Shown here: positions 1 through 11,800 of the stretch, in pieces
How the letters are laid out: each line of letters begins with the position of its first letter
Numbering within the stretch: position 1 is the first letter of the stretch
NCBI RefSeq assembly: GCF_000003195.3
Contig: NW_018396402.1
Span: forward strand, 1-64,000
Length of the DNA: 64,000 nucleotides
Reading direction: 5' to 3'
Origin: Sorghum bicolor
Taxonomy: Eukaryota; Streptophyta; Magnoliopsida; Poales; Poaceae
Position numbers and translations under genes: made by a program
Notes under the pieces: generated by a model
The model's input: only the letters and a program-made list of their open reading frames with translations
What the model was told of the DNA's origin: nothing
The model's database searches: none

Positions 1-2919
1 TCACTGCTAGGAGTGTCGCGGGCCCGATTATATTCGCGCCCTAATCTTGATGCAAGATAGGTGCACGGTATGCATGGAACATACCATTTGCTTGGAAATC
101 AATTTGGATGCACCTGTTGGAACTCCTTGATGACGTGTGTCATATGGAATCTTGCTTTGGTCTGTTTAGAAACAGTGTTAGTTTTGGTGCAAGATATGTG
201 CATGGTTTGCGTCTAATGCATCATAGTCTAAGAAACCATTTTGGAAGCACCTGTTGGTACTTCGGTGAAGAGACTCAAGTGGAAGCTCGGTTTGATGTGT
301 TTGGAGATAGTGCTAATCTTGGTGCAAGACAGGTGCATGATTTGCAAGGAACGTACCATATGCTTAGAAATCAATTTGGACGCACCCACTAGAACTCCTA
401 CATGACGTGTGTCATATGGAATCTTGCTTCGGTCCGTTTGTAGACATTGTAAGTTTTAGTGCAAGATAGGTGCACAGTTTGCGCCTAATGCACCATAGTA
501 TAAGAAACCATTTTAGACGCACTATTTGGTACACCTGTGTGAAGAGGCTCAAGTGGAAGCTTGGTTCGGTCAGTTTGGAGATAGTGCTAATCCTTATTGA
601 AGGTAGGTGCATGGTTTGCATGGAACATACCATGTGCTTGGAAATCAATTTGGATCCACCCGATGGAACTCCTTGATGATGTGTGTCATATGGAATCTCG
701 CTTCGGTCCATTTGGAGACATTGTTTGTTTCGGTGCAAGATAGGTGCACAGTTTGCACCTAATGCACCATAGTCTAAGAAACCATTTTGGACACACTTGT
801 TGGTACTCCTAGGTGAAGGGGCTCAAGTGGATGCTTGGTTCGGTCTAATTGGAGATAGTGCTAATCTAGATGCAAGATAGGTGCACAGTTTGCATGGAAC
901 ATACCAAATGCTTGGAAATCAATCTGGACGCACATGATGGAACCCTAGATGACGTGTGTCATACAAAATCTTGGTTCGGTCTGTTTGGAGACATTGTTAC
1001 TTTCGGTGCAAGATAGGTGCACAGTTTGCACCTAATGCACCATAGTCTAAGAAACCATTTTGGATGCACCTGTTGGTACTTCGGTGAAGAGGCTCAAGTG
1101 GAAGCTCGATTTGATCTGTTTGGAGATAGTGCTAATCTTGATGCAAGATAGGTGCATGATTTGCAAGGAACCTACCATATGCTTAGAAAATCAATTTGTA
1201 CGCACCCAATGGAACCCCTAGATGACGTGTGTTATATGGAATCTTGCTTCGGTCCATTTGTAGACATTGTAAGTTTTAGTGCAAGATAGGTGCACAGTTT
1301 GCGCCTAATGCACCATAGTCTAAGAAACAATTTTGGACGCACTATTTGGTACTCCTAGGTGAAGAGGCTCAAGTGGAAGCTTGGTTTGGTCAGTTTGGAG
1401 ATAGTGCTAATCCTTATGCAAGGTAGGTGCATGGTTTGCATGGAACATTGGAAATCAATTTGGATGCACCCGATGGAACTCCTTGATGACGTGTGTCATA
1501 TGGAATCTCGCTTCGGTTCATTTGGAGACATTGTTAGTTTCGGTGTAAGATAGGTGCACAGTTTGCACCAAATGCACCATAGTCTAAGAAACCATTTTGG
1601 ACACACTTGTTGGTACTCCTAGGTGAAGGGGCTCAAGTGGATGCTTGGTTCGGTCTGTTTGGAGATAGTGCTAATCTTGATGCAAGATAGGTGCACGGTT
1701 TGCATGGAACATACCAAATGCTTGGAAATCAATCTGGACGCACATGATGGAACCCGAGATGACGTGTGTCATACAAAATCTTGGTTCGGTCTGTTTGGAG
1801 ACATTGTTAGTTTCGGTGCAAGATAGGTGCACAGTTTGCACCTAATGCACCATAGTCTAAGAAACCATTTTGGATGCACCTGTTGGTACTTCGGTGAAGA
1901 GGCTCAAGTGGAAGCTCGGTTTGATCTGTTTGGAGATAGTGCTAATCTTGATGCAAGATAGGTGCATGATTTGCAAGGAACATACCATATGCTTAGAAAT
2001 TCGATTTGTACGCACCGAATGGAACTCCTAGATGACGTGTGTTATATGGAATCTTGCTTCGGTCCATTTGTAGACATTGTAAGTTTTAGTGCAAGATAGG
2101 TGCATAGTTTGCGCCTAATGCACCATAGTCTAAGAAACCATTTTGGACGCACTATTTGGTACTCCTAGGTTAAGAGGCTCAAGTGGAAGCTTGGTTTGGT
2201 CTGTTTAGAGATAGTCCTCATCTTGATGCAAGATAGGTGCACGATTTGCATGGAACATACCATATGCTCAGAAATCAATTTGGACACACCAAATGGAACT
2301 CCTAGATGACATGTGTCATATGGAATCTCACTTCAGTCTGTTTAGAAACAGCGTTAGTTTCGGTGCAAGATTGGTGCACGGTTTGCACCTAATGCACCAT
2401 AGGATAATAAACCATTTTGGACGCACCCGATGGTACTCCTAGGTCAAGGGACTCAAGTGAAAGCTCCATTTCGTCTGTTTGGAGATAGTGCTAATCTTGA
2501 TGCAAGATAGATGCACGGTTTGCATGGAACATTTGATATGCTCAGAAATCAATTAGGACGCACCTGATATAACTCCTTGATGATGTGTGTCATGGAATTT
2601 TGCTTCAGTTCGTTTCTAGACAGTATTAGTTTTGGTAGAAGATATGTGCACGGTTTACGCCTAATGCACCATAGGCTATGAAACCATTTTATACGCACCC
2701 GATGGTACTCATAGTTGAAGAGGCTCAAGTGGAGGCTCGATTTGGCCTGTTTAGATATAGTGCGAATCTTGATGCAAGATAGTTGCACAGTTTGTATGGA
2801 ACGTACCATATGTTAAGAAATCAATTTGGACGCACCCAATGGAACTCCTAGATGATGTGTGTCATATGGAATCTCGCTTCGGTCTATTTGGAGATAATGT
2901 TAGTTTCGGTGCAAGATAG
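1..2919. repeat. Centromere-type satellite array, block 1
   Basis: Head-to-tail monomers of about 137 bp. Two monomer types alternate, so the stronger period is about 273 bp: the CTAATC landmark recurs at 861, 1132 and 1408. Type A carries a GTTAGTTTCGGTGCAAGATA core and type B a GTGCTAATCTTGATGCAAGA core. Most dimers contain ATGAC-GTGT-GTCAT (first at 130-143). The block ends at 2919 inside a monomer that resumes at 8817, after retrotransposon N1. The length fits the ~137-bp centromeric satellites known from sorghum and sugarcane, but no alignment could be run. Short ORFs here are by-products of the periodicity. Confidence 0.93.
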
Positions 2920-3998
2920 CGATGTGAACCCACTAGGGTTTTCGCCTGATCTTTCGATGAGAGGCGCTGGATAACTCGATTAGTAAATGGAGATGACGTT
3001 CACGGCCCGACTACAGCCTTCTAAGGCCGCGCCTTAGCAACCGATACACCGCCTCCAATGGCTGTCACGATCTTGTGGAGCGCAACACCCGGCCACTAGG
3101 GCACTCGTCCTGCAAGCAATCGAAGAACCAGCAAGAACAAGTAGAACAAGTACTAAATTACTAGATGTAAATGAAGGTTTCAAACTCAATCTCTAATGAA
3201 GTGGGGTTTCGAAAACAAGAAGACGGGCGGCTGGATCAGCACGCGCGTTTACAAGCAAGTAGCGAAGGCTAAACTTTATCTAATCAAAACCCAGTTGTTC
3301 ATGGCGGCTCTAGATGTAAATAAATAGAGGGGAGGACGACCAAAGGGGTACTAGAGTCGTCCTCCAACCCTAGGACGCGTCCCTAATGGACTCAACTTGA
3401 TACATGGGCCATTGGTCCAAAATAGGGTGACGCAGCACCAAAACAGAAAAAGGTGTGGCACAAAAACAAGGACTCCGCCCGACTCATAAGCTGCATAGAT
3501 ATGTGGTTGGACCCATTGGAAAGTAGATTTCATGAGCTTTCCAACAAGTATGGGAACGTCCCAGTTGGAGTCCATATGACGCCGTGGTGATCCATACAAG
3601 TTAGAGTTATTTTCCAGTCCGAATCCAACTCCCAAAACGTGTTGGGTTTGGACTCTTTGTTTCCTTGCGTTAGAAGCGACGTGGTAACTTGATAGAGGAT
3701 GTTGTGGAGGCTTGGACCTGATCTCCAATCACCTTTGTTAAGTTATCACTCTTCCCATATGCAATCAGCCCTTGAAGTTGGTGTTGCCTCAAATTCCGAA
3801 TGCAGTTGAACCTTCCCTTGCTGATCTTGTCCATTATTCCTGAGCAACACGAAAGTGCACGTGTCTCCATTGTCTAAATATGATTGACAAGAGTTTAAAA
3901 CTGAACTTACTTGAAGGTTGAGTTGACGGGCACGAGCATGAGTAAGAGGACCAACTGGTGTAGGTGCGGATATATTGATGGTGTTGATGTCCTCATCA
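2920..3998 (-). repeat. N1 3' LTR
   Basis: 1,079 bp. On the minus strand it opens TGATGAGGACATCAAC at 3998 and closes at 2920. The gag-pol frame enters from the right and stops at 3746, so about 250 bp of this LTR are coding. A TATA-like CTATTTATTT lies on the minus strand near 3324-3334. Confidence 0.92.
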
Positions 3999-4357
3999 TC
4001 CTCCCTTTCTTGGATTTGAGTCGTCCTCGACTCAAGCTCATGTTCCTCACCCAAATATGGTTTCAAATCAGCAAGTATGTCCTCCGTCTTCTTTGCTCCA
4101 AAATGTCCCATCAAACCTCCTCCATGAGCTTCCTGTAACAACAACAAACGAACAGAGCTAGCTGGAATGCATAGCTTGTTAGCTCTAAACACAAACCCAT
4201 CACTAACGATGAATTTGTTCCATCCTTTTCCATCTATACAACGCAGCAACACTTCATTAAAATCAGCATCATGAACATATTGGTCTTTGATCGTTTCTAA
4301 TCCAAAAATCTTGTACTTTGCTCCACACAAAAGGCACTCCCTTCTTTGTAAGCTCAT
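3746..4357 (-). pseudogene. N1 pol remnant: integrase N-terminus joined to C-terminal centromere-targeting tail
   Basis: About 200 residues in a different frame from the upstream gag-protease ORF, so a frame change is needed to reach it. The first ~85 residues match the segment before and within the integrase zinc-binding domain (GKGWNKF, ANKLCIPASS, LLLQEAHGGGLMGHFGAKKT). At about 4068-4075 this jumps straight to the end of integrase (ADLKPYLGEE). The Cys pair of the HHCC finger and the whole DDE core are missing. The tail contains GPLTHARARQLNLQ and VLLRNNGQDQQGK and matches the tails of N2 and C1. In CRM elements this region is called the CR motif and is proposed to direct integration to CENH3 chromatin. 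It is partly encoded by the LTR. No enzymatic activity is expected. Confidence 0.85.
3999..4011 (-). other. N1 polypurine tract
   Basis: Minus strand AAGAAAGGGAGGA lies directly against the 3' LTR, the usual place for plus-strand DNA priming. The same tract flanks N2's 3' LTR at 45380-45392. Confidence 0.85.
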
Positions 4358-6743
4358 TCAATGGTGCAGCAATGGTGCTGAAATCCTTCACAAAACGGCG
4401 ATAAAACCCAGCAAGTCCTAAGAAACTCCGCACCTGGGTGATTGTCTTTGGTACAGGCCATCCCTGTATAGCTTCTACCTTGGCTTGATCAACCTCAATT
4501 CCATAACCTTTGTCGAGGAGTTCTTGCACTTGCCGCTGGATCTCTTTTGTTTCCTCTGGATTTGTCCTGTATGGCGCGCGGTTTGGCAAAGATGCACCAG
4601 GAATAAGATCAATTTGGTGCTCAATCCCACGTATAGGTGGCAGCCCTGCCGGTATCTCACTTGGAAAAACATCAGCATACTCCTGCAAAATGTTATGAAC
4701 AGCAGGGGGCAAAGAATGCAGCATATCTTCAATTGAAATCAAAACACCCTTACATACCAAAGCATAAGCAATAGATGTGGAAGCAATTAGTTCATTAACT
4801 TCAAATTTAGTAGCAAGCATGCAATGTCCATTTAATCTTATCTCATCTTTGTTATTTCCATTGGTATCTGCATTGTTCTTAATTTTAGGCTTGGTAATTT
4901 TAGCAACTTCATCACGTACGATAGCTTCGGGAGACATAGGTAGCAAAACAATTTTCATATCATGGTGCATAAACGAATACTGATTTGATCTACCATGATG
5001 TATACATTCCTTATCAAATTGCCATGGTCTACCTAGCAGAATATTACAAGCTTCCATAGGTACAACATCACATTCAACAACATCATGGTATGAACCAATA
5101 GTAAAATTAATTCGCACTAGTTTTGTTACCTTGGCCTTACCACTGTTGTTCAGCCACCGAATGTGATATGGATGTGGATGTGGTTTGGTGGTAAGTGCAA
5201 GCTTCTCCATCATGTTGCTGCTAGCCAAGTTGTTGCAGCTACCTCCATCAATAATCAAACGACAAGAACGCTCTTTAATAACATACTTTGTTTGGAACAA
5301 TGTATGCCGCTGATTCTGCTCTACCTTCTCCGCTTGAGCACTAAGCACACACTGCACAATAAGACTCTCATAATGCTCTACATTCTCTGCACCTATCTGC
5401 TCTTCTATTGCTTCATCCCTACCTGTATCATCAGCAGCAAGCAAAGCACGTGTATCGTCATCAAAATCACTAGCAGAGGAATACCCACCATCAGCGTTAA
5501 CAACCAAAACACGCTTGTTTGGACAATCTCGCTGTACGTGCCCATAACCCTTGCATCGATGACACTGAACATCTCTTGTTCTTCCCGTGGAATTAATCGA
5601 GGTGGCACTAGCGATTGGTCTCTGGGCTGATTTAGTTGCTGTATTTGTGGAAGAATCATGTGGTTTGTCGCTGTAGGAAGGTGGTGGAGCTATTGATCGG
5701 CTTGATGGAAGAGGTACACCACCCGACAATGTAGCAGATGTGCGTTGTTGCCAGGATTTCCCTGCAGAATTGTTAGATTTGGCACTAGAACGTCGTCCCT
5801 GCACTTCCCTTTCAGCTTTAGAAGCAAGATGAAACAAACGGGTTACGTTAGTATAATCTTTATAAGCAAGAATGTCCTGGATTTCACGATTTAACCCGCC
5901 CAAAAATATAGCCATAGCAGGTTCTTCTTCCTCCTCTAAATTACATCGCAGCATACCCATTTGTAATTCCTGATAATATTCTTCTACACTTTTAGCACCT
6001 TGTCTCAATTGCTGCAACTTATTAATCATGTCACGTGCATAGTAAGAAGGAACAAATCTAGCCCTCATGACTTGTTTCAACGCATTCCAAGTTCTAGGTA
6101 TGTTATTAGGATTTTTCTTGCCATGTTCTATCCACCAAACGGAAGCAAAATCGGTGAACTCACTAGTAGCAGCCCTAACACGTGTATCCTCAGGGAATTC
6201 ATGACATGTAAACTTTTGGTCAACAACAATCTCCCAAGTAATGTATGCATCAGGGTCATATTTACCATCAAAAGGAGGTATTTTAAATTTAATCTTACTG
6301 AAAGCATCATTATTATTGTGTACCTCGCGTCGGTGGTGGGCACCCATACCTCTATGGGTGTGACGTAGGCGACGTCGATGATGAGTGTCTTGATCATCTC
6401 GTTCCGTATCAGCAGTGTAATCATCATCATAATTGCCATCCACTCGGTCTTCCTCCTTGTTTTCTTCCTTATGCTTCTCTTTGTCCATTGTGTGGAAGTC
6501 ATCAAAGCGTTTGAGAAGAGCAGCAAGACTTTTATCCATACTAGTAATAGATGCCTCCATCTTTGTAATCTTGTTGTTTGTGGCAATCTGCGTGTCCTCC
6601 AACTGCCCAAGCTTGTCATTCGTCACCTTCAAGTCGTCATCAAGTCCCTCTGTGTGTAGCTTCACTTGCCTTTCAAAATGTTGTATGATGCCCTTAGTGC
6701 GAGGTGACTGTGGAATTTTGTTGGTATCCTCTGTCTCTGACAT
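4269..6743 (-). CDS. N1 gag-protease polyprotein with RT/RNase H deleted
   Basis: 824 codons from ATG at 6743. An N-terminal helical, charged region (residues ~1-110, His/Arg-rich near 120-140) is followed by a retrotransposon capsid (~150-330; [29 protein letters not shown]), a CCHC zinc knuckle ([14 protein letters not shown], ~400) and an aspartic protease ([12 protein letters not shown], ~500, with DGG in place of the commoner DTG/DSG). RT begins normally ([23 protein letters not shown]). At about 4498-4504 it jumps to the end of RT ([26 protein letters not shown]), losing the YXDD catalytic region. A second deletion at about 4300-4325 removes RNase H and shifts the frame. The gag half is open throughout, so a functional Gag-PR product is plausible. 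The start is the first in-frame ATG after the leader. Confidence 0.88.
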   Translation of the reverse strand: MSETEDTNKIPQSPRTKGIIQHFERQVKLHTEGLDDDLKVTNDKLGQLEDTQIATNNKITKMEASITSMDKSLAALLKRFDDFHTMDKEKHKEENKEEDRVDGNYDDDYTADTERDDQDTHHRRRLRHTHRGMGAHHRREVHNNNDAFSKIKFKIPPFDGKYDPDAYITWEIVVDQKFTCHEFPEDTRVRAATSEFTDFASVWWIEHGKKNPNNIPRTWNALKQVMRARFVPSYYARDMINKLQQLRQGAKSVEEYYQELQMGMLRCNLEEEEEPAMAIFLGGLNREIQDILAYKDYTNVTRLFHLASKAEREVQGRRSSAKSNNSAGKSWQQRTSATLSGGVPLPSSRSIAPPPSYSDKPHDSSTNTATKSAQRPIASATSINSTGRTRDVQCHRCKGYGHVQRDCPNKRVLVVNADGGYSSASDFDDDTRALLAADDTGRDEAIEEQIGAENVEHYESLIVQCVLSAQAEKVEQNQRHTLFQTKYVIKERSCRLIIDGGSCNNLASSNMMEKLALTTKPHPHPYHIRWLNNSGKAKVTKLVRINFTIGSYHDVVECDVVPMEACNILLGRPWQFDKECIHHGRSNQYSFMHHDMKIVLLPMSPEAIVRDEVAKITKPKIKNNADTNGNNKDEIRLNGHCMLATKFEVNELIASTSIAYALVCKGVLISIEDMLHSLPPAVHNILQEYADVFPSEIPAGLPPIRGIEHQIDLIPGASLPNRAPYRTNPEETKEIQRQVQELLDKGYGIEVDQAKVEAIQGWPVPKTITQVRSFLGLAGFYRRFVKDFSTIAAPLNELTKKGVPFVWSKVQDFWIRNDQRPICS

Positions 6744-7717
6744 GGTTTAAAAAAACACACAGTGGAAACAAGAAAAATAGGTGAAGAAATAAAAACCCTA
6801 CAGCTATTAGGATGTGGCTACTGTAAGACGCTCTCTATCAACCTGTCTAACAAGTTCTTACCAATTCTTACCTTGCTCAACAGGAGGGATTGGCTACCAA
6901 CAAATCCACAGCAATGGACGAAGTGTATCGGTGCCGCAGCAACAAAACCTATCAAGCTGTAGAATATGTGGAGCTATAGGTGGGCTGAAACAAGGATCGA
7001 ACTAGCACCACGTTAGTTATAAAAAGCAAGTTGAATAAACGCTCAGCGGTGGTACTGTGCTAGTCCTAGCCTAGACCGTGCTAGAGACGCGAGCCTAGAC
7101 ACAAAGGGAAAACACAGCACACCACTAGAAACAAAATGAGCAGCCCTACTGGAAACAAAAGGAACAACAATCCCCTTTTTTGATTTTTTTCTCTTTTTTT
7201 CTTTCTTTCTTTCTTTTTTTTCTTTATTTTTTTTTCTTTCTCTTTTCTTTTTTTGGGGAACCTCAAAACCTGATTATATAAACAAAATAGTACAAAATAT
7301 CACTTCACCACTCTCACCCTCTCACTAAAGTAAGGCTGAACCTCAAAATTCAATATATCTAGCACAAGTATGAAGTGCTATCTTTCCCTTTGGATCACGT
7401 TGATGGAAACGCAGAATAGACCAACAAGTGGCTGCACCTATTATCAAGATCTACTCAAATTCGAACCCACAATAGATTGGATGCAGTTGTGACTAGATGG
7501 TGACAAGAACTCAAAACTCTAAAGGACTAAACTAAAACCAGCACTGGACACGACCGAAGCAAACACTCATTCAACCAGCCCTAACTAAGTAGTACTAGCC
7601 ACGGCACAAAGGATTTTATAGGATTATGGAAAACAAATCTGCTATATTTTTTTGTCTTTTTTTGGACTATAGGAAAAACAAACACGAAGAATTGGAAATC
7701 TCTCACCGATAAACCTT
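6744..7717 (-). other. N1 5' leader with A/G-rich tract
   Basis: Untranslated region between PBS and gag start. It contains a strongly pyrimidine-biased stretch on the plus strand at about 7170-7255 (A/G-rich in the transcript). Similar tracts occur in the leaders of N2 and C1. No ORF with coding features was seen. Confidence 0.75.
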
Positions 7718-7730
7718 GCTCTGATTACCA
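7718..7730 (-). other. N1 primer-binding site
   Basis: Minus strand TGGTAATCAGAGC, two bases inside the 5' LTR. This is the initiator-tRNA-Met-type site TGGTATCAGAGC with one extra A. N2 has TGGTATCATAGC at the same place, which supports the reading. Confidence 0.85.
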
Positions 7731-7732
7731 AC

Positions 7733-8816
7733 TGATGTGAACCCACTAGGGTTTTCGCCTGATCTTTCGATGAGAGGCGCTGGATAACTCGATTAGTAAA
7801 TGGAGATGACGTTCACGGCCCGACTACAGCCTTCTAAGGCCGCGCCTTAGCAACCGATACACCGCCTCCAATGGCTGTCACGATCTTGTGGAGCGCAACA
7901 CCCGGCCACTAGGGCACTCGTCCTGCAAGCAATCGAAGAACCAGCAAGAACAAGTAGAACAAGTACTAAATTACTAGATGTAAATGAAGGTTTCAAACTC
8001 AATCTCTAATGAAGTGGGGTTTCGAAAACAAGAAGACGGGCGGCTGGATCAGCACGCGCGTTTACAAGCAAGTAGCGAAGGCTAAACTTTATCTAATCAA
8101 AACCCAGTTGTTCATGGCGGCTCTAAATGTAAATAAATAGAGGGGAGGACAACCAAAGGGGTACTAGAGTCGTCCTCCAACCCTAGGACGCGTCCCTAAT
8201 GGACTCAACTTGATACATGGGCCATTGGTCCAAAATAGGGTGACGCAGCACCAAAACAGAAAAAGGTGTGGCACAAAAACAAGGACTGCGCCCGACTCAT
8301 AAGCTGCATAGATATGTGGTTGGACCCATTGCATTGGAAAGTAGACTTCATGAGCTTTCCATCAAGTATAGGAATGTCCCAGTTGGAGTCCATATGACGC
8401 CGTGGTGATCCATACAAGTTAGAGTTATTTTCCAGTCCGAATCCAACTCCCAAAACGTGTTGGGTTTGGACTCTTTGTGTCCTTGCTTTAGAAGCGACGT
8501 GGTAACTTGATAGAGGATGTTGTGGAGGCTTGGACCTGATCTCCAATCACCTTTGTTAAGTTATCACTCTTCCCATATGCAATCAGCCCTTGAAGTTGGT
8601 GTTGCCTCAAATTCCGAATGCAGTTGAACCTTCCCTTGCTGATCTTGTCCATTATTCCTGAGCAACACGAAAGTGCACGTGTCTCCATTGTCTAAATATG
8701 ATTGACAAGAGTTTAAAACTGAACTTACTTGAAGGTTGAGTTGACGGGCACGAGCATGAGTAAGAGGACCAACTGGTGTAGGTGCGGATATATCGATGGT
8801 GTTGATGTCCTCATCA
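7733..8816 (-). repeat. N1 5' LTR
   Basis: 1,084 bp, TG...CA. It differs from the 3' LTR by about 11 substitutions and a 5-bp insertion near 8331-8335. A TATA-like CTATTTATTT on the minus strand at 8131-8140 is the probable core promoter. ORFs seen here duplicate the tail-coding part of the 3' LTR. Confidence 0.92.
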
Positions 8817-11800
8817 GATAGGTGCATAGTTTGTGCCTAATGCACCATAGTCTAAGAAACCATTTTTGACGCACCTGTTTGTACTCCTAGATGAAGAGGC
8901 TCAAGTGGAAGCTCGAATAGGTCTGTTTGGAGATAGTGCTAATCTTGATGCAAGATAGGTGCACGGTATGCATGGAACATACCATAGGCTTGGAAATCAA
9001 TTTGGATGCACCCGATGGAACTCCTTGATGACGTGTGTCATATGGAATCTCGCTTTGGTCTGTTTAGAAACAGTGTTAGTTTCGGTGCAAGAGATGTGCA
9101 TGGTTTGTGCCTAACGCACCATAGTTTAAGAAACCATTTTGGAAGCACCTGTTGGTAGTTTGTTGAAGAGGCTCAAGTGGAAGCTCGGTTTGATTTGTTT
9201 GGAGATAGTGCTAATCTTGGTGCAAGATAGGTGCATGATTTGCAAGGAACAAACCATATGCTTAGAAATCAATTTGGACGCACCCAATGGAACTCCTAGG
9301 TGACGTGTGTCATACGGAATCTTGCTTCGGTCCGTTTGTAGACATTGTAAGTTTTAGTGCAAGATAGGTGTAGAGTTTGCGCCTAATGCACCATAGTCTA
9401 AGAAACCATTTTAGACGCAATATTTGGTACTCCTGGGTGAAGAGGCTCAAGTGGAAGCTTGGTTCGGTCAGTTTGGAGATAGTGCTAATCCTTATGCATG
9501 GTAGGTGCATGGTTTGCATGGAACATACCATATGCGTGGAAATCAATTTGGATGCACTCGATGGAACTCCTTGATGATGTGTGTCATATGAAATCACGCT
9601 TTGGTCCATTTGGAGACATTGTTAGTTTCGGTGCAAGATAAGTGCACAGTTTGCACCTAATGCACCATAGTCTAAGAAACCATTTTGGACACACTTGTTG
9701 GTACGCCTAGGTGAGGGGCTCAAGTAGTTGCTCGGTTCGGTCTGTTTGAAGATAGTGCTAATCTTGATGCAAGATAGGTGCACGGTTTGCATGGAACATA
9801 CCAAATGCTTGTAAATCAATCTGGAGGCACATGATGGAACTCCTAGATGACGTGTGTCAAATGAAATCTTGCTTCGGTCTGTTTGGAGACATTGTTAGTT
9901 TCGGTGCAAGATAGGTGCACAGTTTGCACCTAATGCACCGTAGTCTAAGAAACCATTTTGGATGCACTTGTTGGTACTTCAGTGAAGAGGCTCAAGTGGA
10001 AGCTTGGTTTGATCTGTTTGGAGATAGTGCTAATGTTGGAGCAAGATAGGTGCATGATTTGCAAGGAACATACCATATGCTTAGAAATCAATTTGAACGC
10101 ACCCAATGGAACTCCTAGATGACGTGTGTCATATGGAATCTTGCTTCGGTCCGTTTGTAGACATTGTAAGTTTTAGTGTAAGATAGGTGCACAGTTTGCG
10201 CCTAATGCACCATAGTCTAAGATACCATTTTAGACGCACTATTTGGTACTCCTGGGTGAAGAGGCTCAAGTGGAAGCTTGGTTCGGTCAGTTTGGAGATA
10301 GTGCTAATCCTTATGCAAGGTAGGTGCATGGTTTGCATGGAACATACCATATGCTTGGAAATCTATTTGGATGCACCCGATGGAACTCCTTGATGACGTG
10401 TGTCATATGGAATCTCACTTCGGTCCATTTAGAGACATTGTTAGTATCGGTGCAAGATAGGTGCACAGTTTGCACCTAATGCACCATAGTCTAAGAAACC
10501 ATTTTGGACGCACTTGTTGGTACTCCTAGGTGAAGGGGCTCAAGTGGATGCTCGGTTCGGTCTGTTTGGAGATAGTGCTAATCTTGATGCAAGATAGGTG
10601 CACGGTTTGCATGGAACATACTAAATACTTGAAAATCAATCTGGACGCACATGATGGAACTCCTAGATGACGTGTGTCATACGAAATCTTGCTTCGGTGT
10701 GTTTGGAGACAGTGTTAGTTTCGGTGCAAGATAGGTGCAAGGTTTGCACATAATGCGCCAAAGTCTAAGAAACCATTTTGGAAGCACCTGTTGGTATTCC
10801 TAGGTGAAGAGGCTCAAGTAGAGGCTCGGTTTGGTCTGTTTAGAGATAGTCCTAATCTTGATGAAAGATAGGTGCATGATTTGCATGGAACATACCATAT
10901 TTTCAGAAATCAATTTGGACACACCAGATGGAACTCCTAGATGACATGTGTCATATGGAATCTTACTTCCGTCTGTTTAGAGACAGTGTTAGTTTTGGTG
11001 CATGATAGGTGCACGGTTTGCACCTAATGCACCATAGGATAAGAAACCATTTTGGATGCACCCGATGGTACTCCTTGGTCAAGGGGCTCAAGTGAAGGCT
11101 CCGTTTCGTCTGTTTGGAGATAGTGCTAATCTTGATGCAAGATAGATGCACGGTTTGCATGGAACATATGATATTCTCATAAATCAATTAGGACGCACCT
11201 GATATAACACCTTGATGATGTGTGTCATATGGAATCTCGCTTCGGTTCGTTTAGAGACCGTGTTAGTTTTGGTAGAAGATATGTGCACGGTTTACGCCTA
11301 ATGCACCATAGGCTAAGAAACCATTTTAGACGCACCCGATGGTACTCGTAGTTGAGGAGGCTCAAGTGGAGGCTCGATTTGGTCTGTTCGGATATAGTGC
11401 TAATCTTGATGCAAGATAGTTGCATAGTTTGCATGGAACGTACCATATGTTAAGAAATCAATTTGAACGCACCCAATGGAACTCCTAGATGACGTGTGTC
11501 ATATGGAATCTCGATTTGGTCCATTTGGAGACAATATTAGTTTCGATACAAGATAGGTGCATAGTTTGTACCTAATGCACCATAGTCTACAAAACCATTT
11601 TTGATGCACCTGTTTGTACTTCTAGATGAAGAGGCTCAAGTGGAAGCTCGGTTCGGTCTGTTTGGAGATAGTGCTAATCTTGATGCAAGATAGGTGCACG
11701 GTTTGCATGGAACATACCATTTGCTTGGAAATCAATTTGGATGCACCCGGTGGAACTCCTTGATGACGTGTGTCTTATGGAATCTCGCTTTGGTCTGCTT

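Larger units (their letters stand above)
2920..8816 (-). mobile_element. N1: non-autonomous CRM-type Ty3/gypsy retrotransposon
   Basis: A complete LTR-to-LTR insertion of 5,897 bp read on the minus strand. Its LTRs (7733-8816 and 2920-3998) run TGATGAGGACATC to TTCACATCA. The outer base at 2920 is C where T is expected. It is flanked by the 5-bp target duplication GATAG at 2915-2919 and 8817-8821, and the satellite monomer reads through once the element is removed. It has a PBS, leader, gag, protease and C-terminal tail. RT core, RNase H and integrase core have been lost in three separate deletions, so it cannot supply its own enzymes. CRM assignment rests on the LTR start, the iMet-like PBS, the ORF running into the LTR and the tail sequence. 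About 11 substitutions and one 5-bp indel separate the LTRs (about 1%). Confidence 0.93.

Noticed and set aside
130..700. CENP-B box in the satellite
   Set aside because: No sequence close to the mammalian CENP-B box was found. Only generic TTCGGT or CGTTT words recur.
108..2809. ORFs of 60-125 codons on both strands across the satellite, here and in all other blocks
   Set aside because: They recur with the monomer period and translate the same satellite in several frames, with no domain and no independent conservation.
1..2919. CRISPR-like array (regular repeats)
   Set aside because: Repeats are contiguous ~137-bp monomers without unique spacers, in plant DNA.
3351..3870. ORFs of 125 and 66 codons in N1's LTR, repeated in N2 and the LTR fragment
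   Set aside because: They are shifted-frame readings of the LTR, repeated only because LTRs are repeated. The real coding part is the polyprotein tail.
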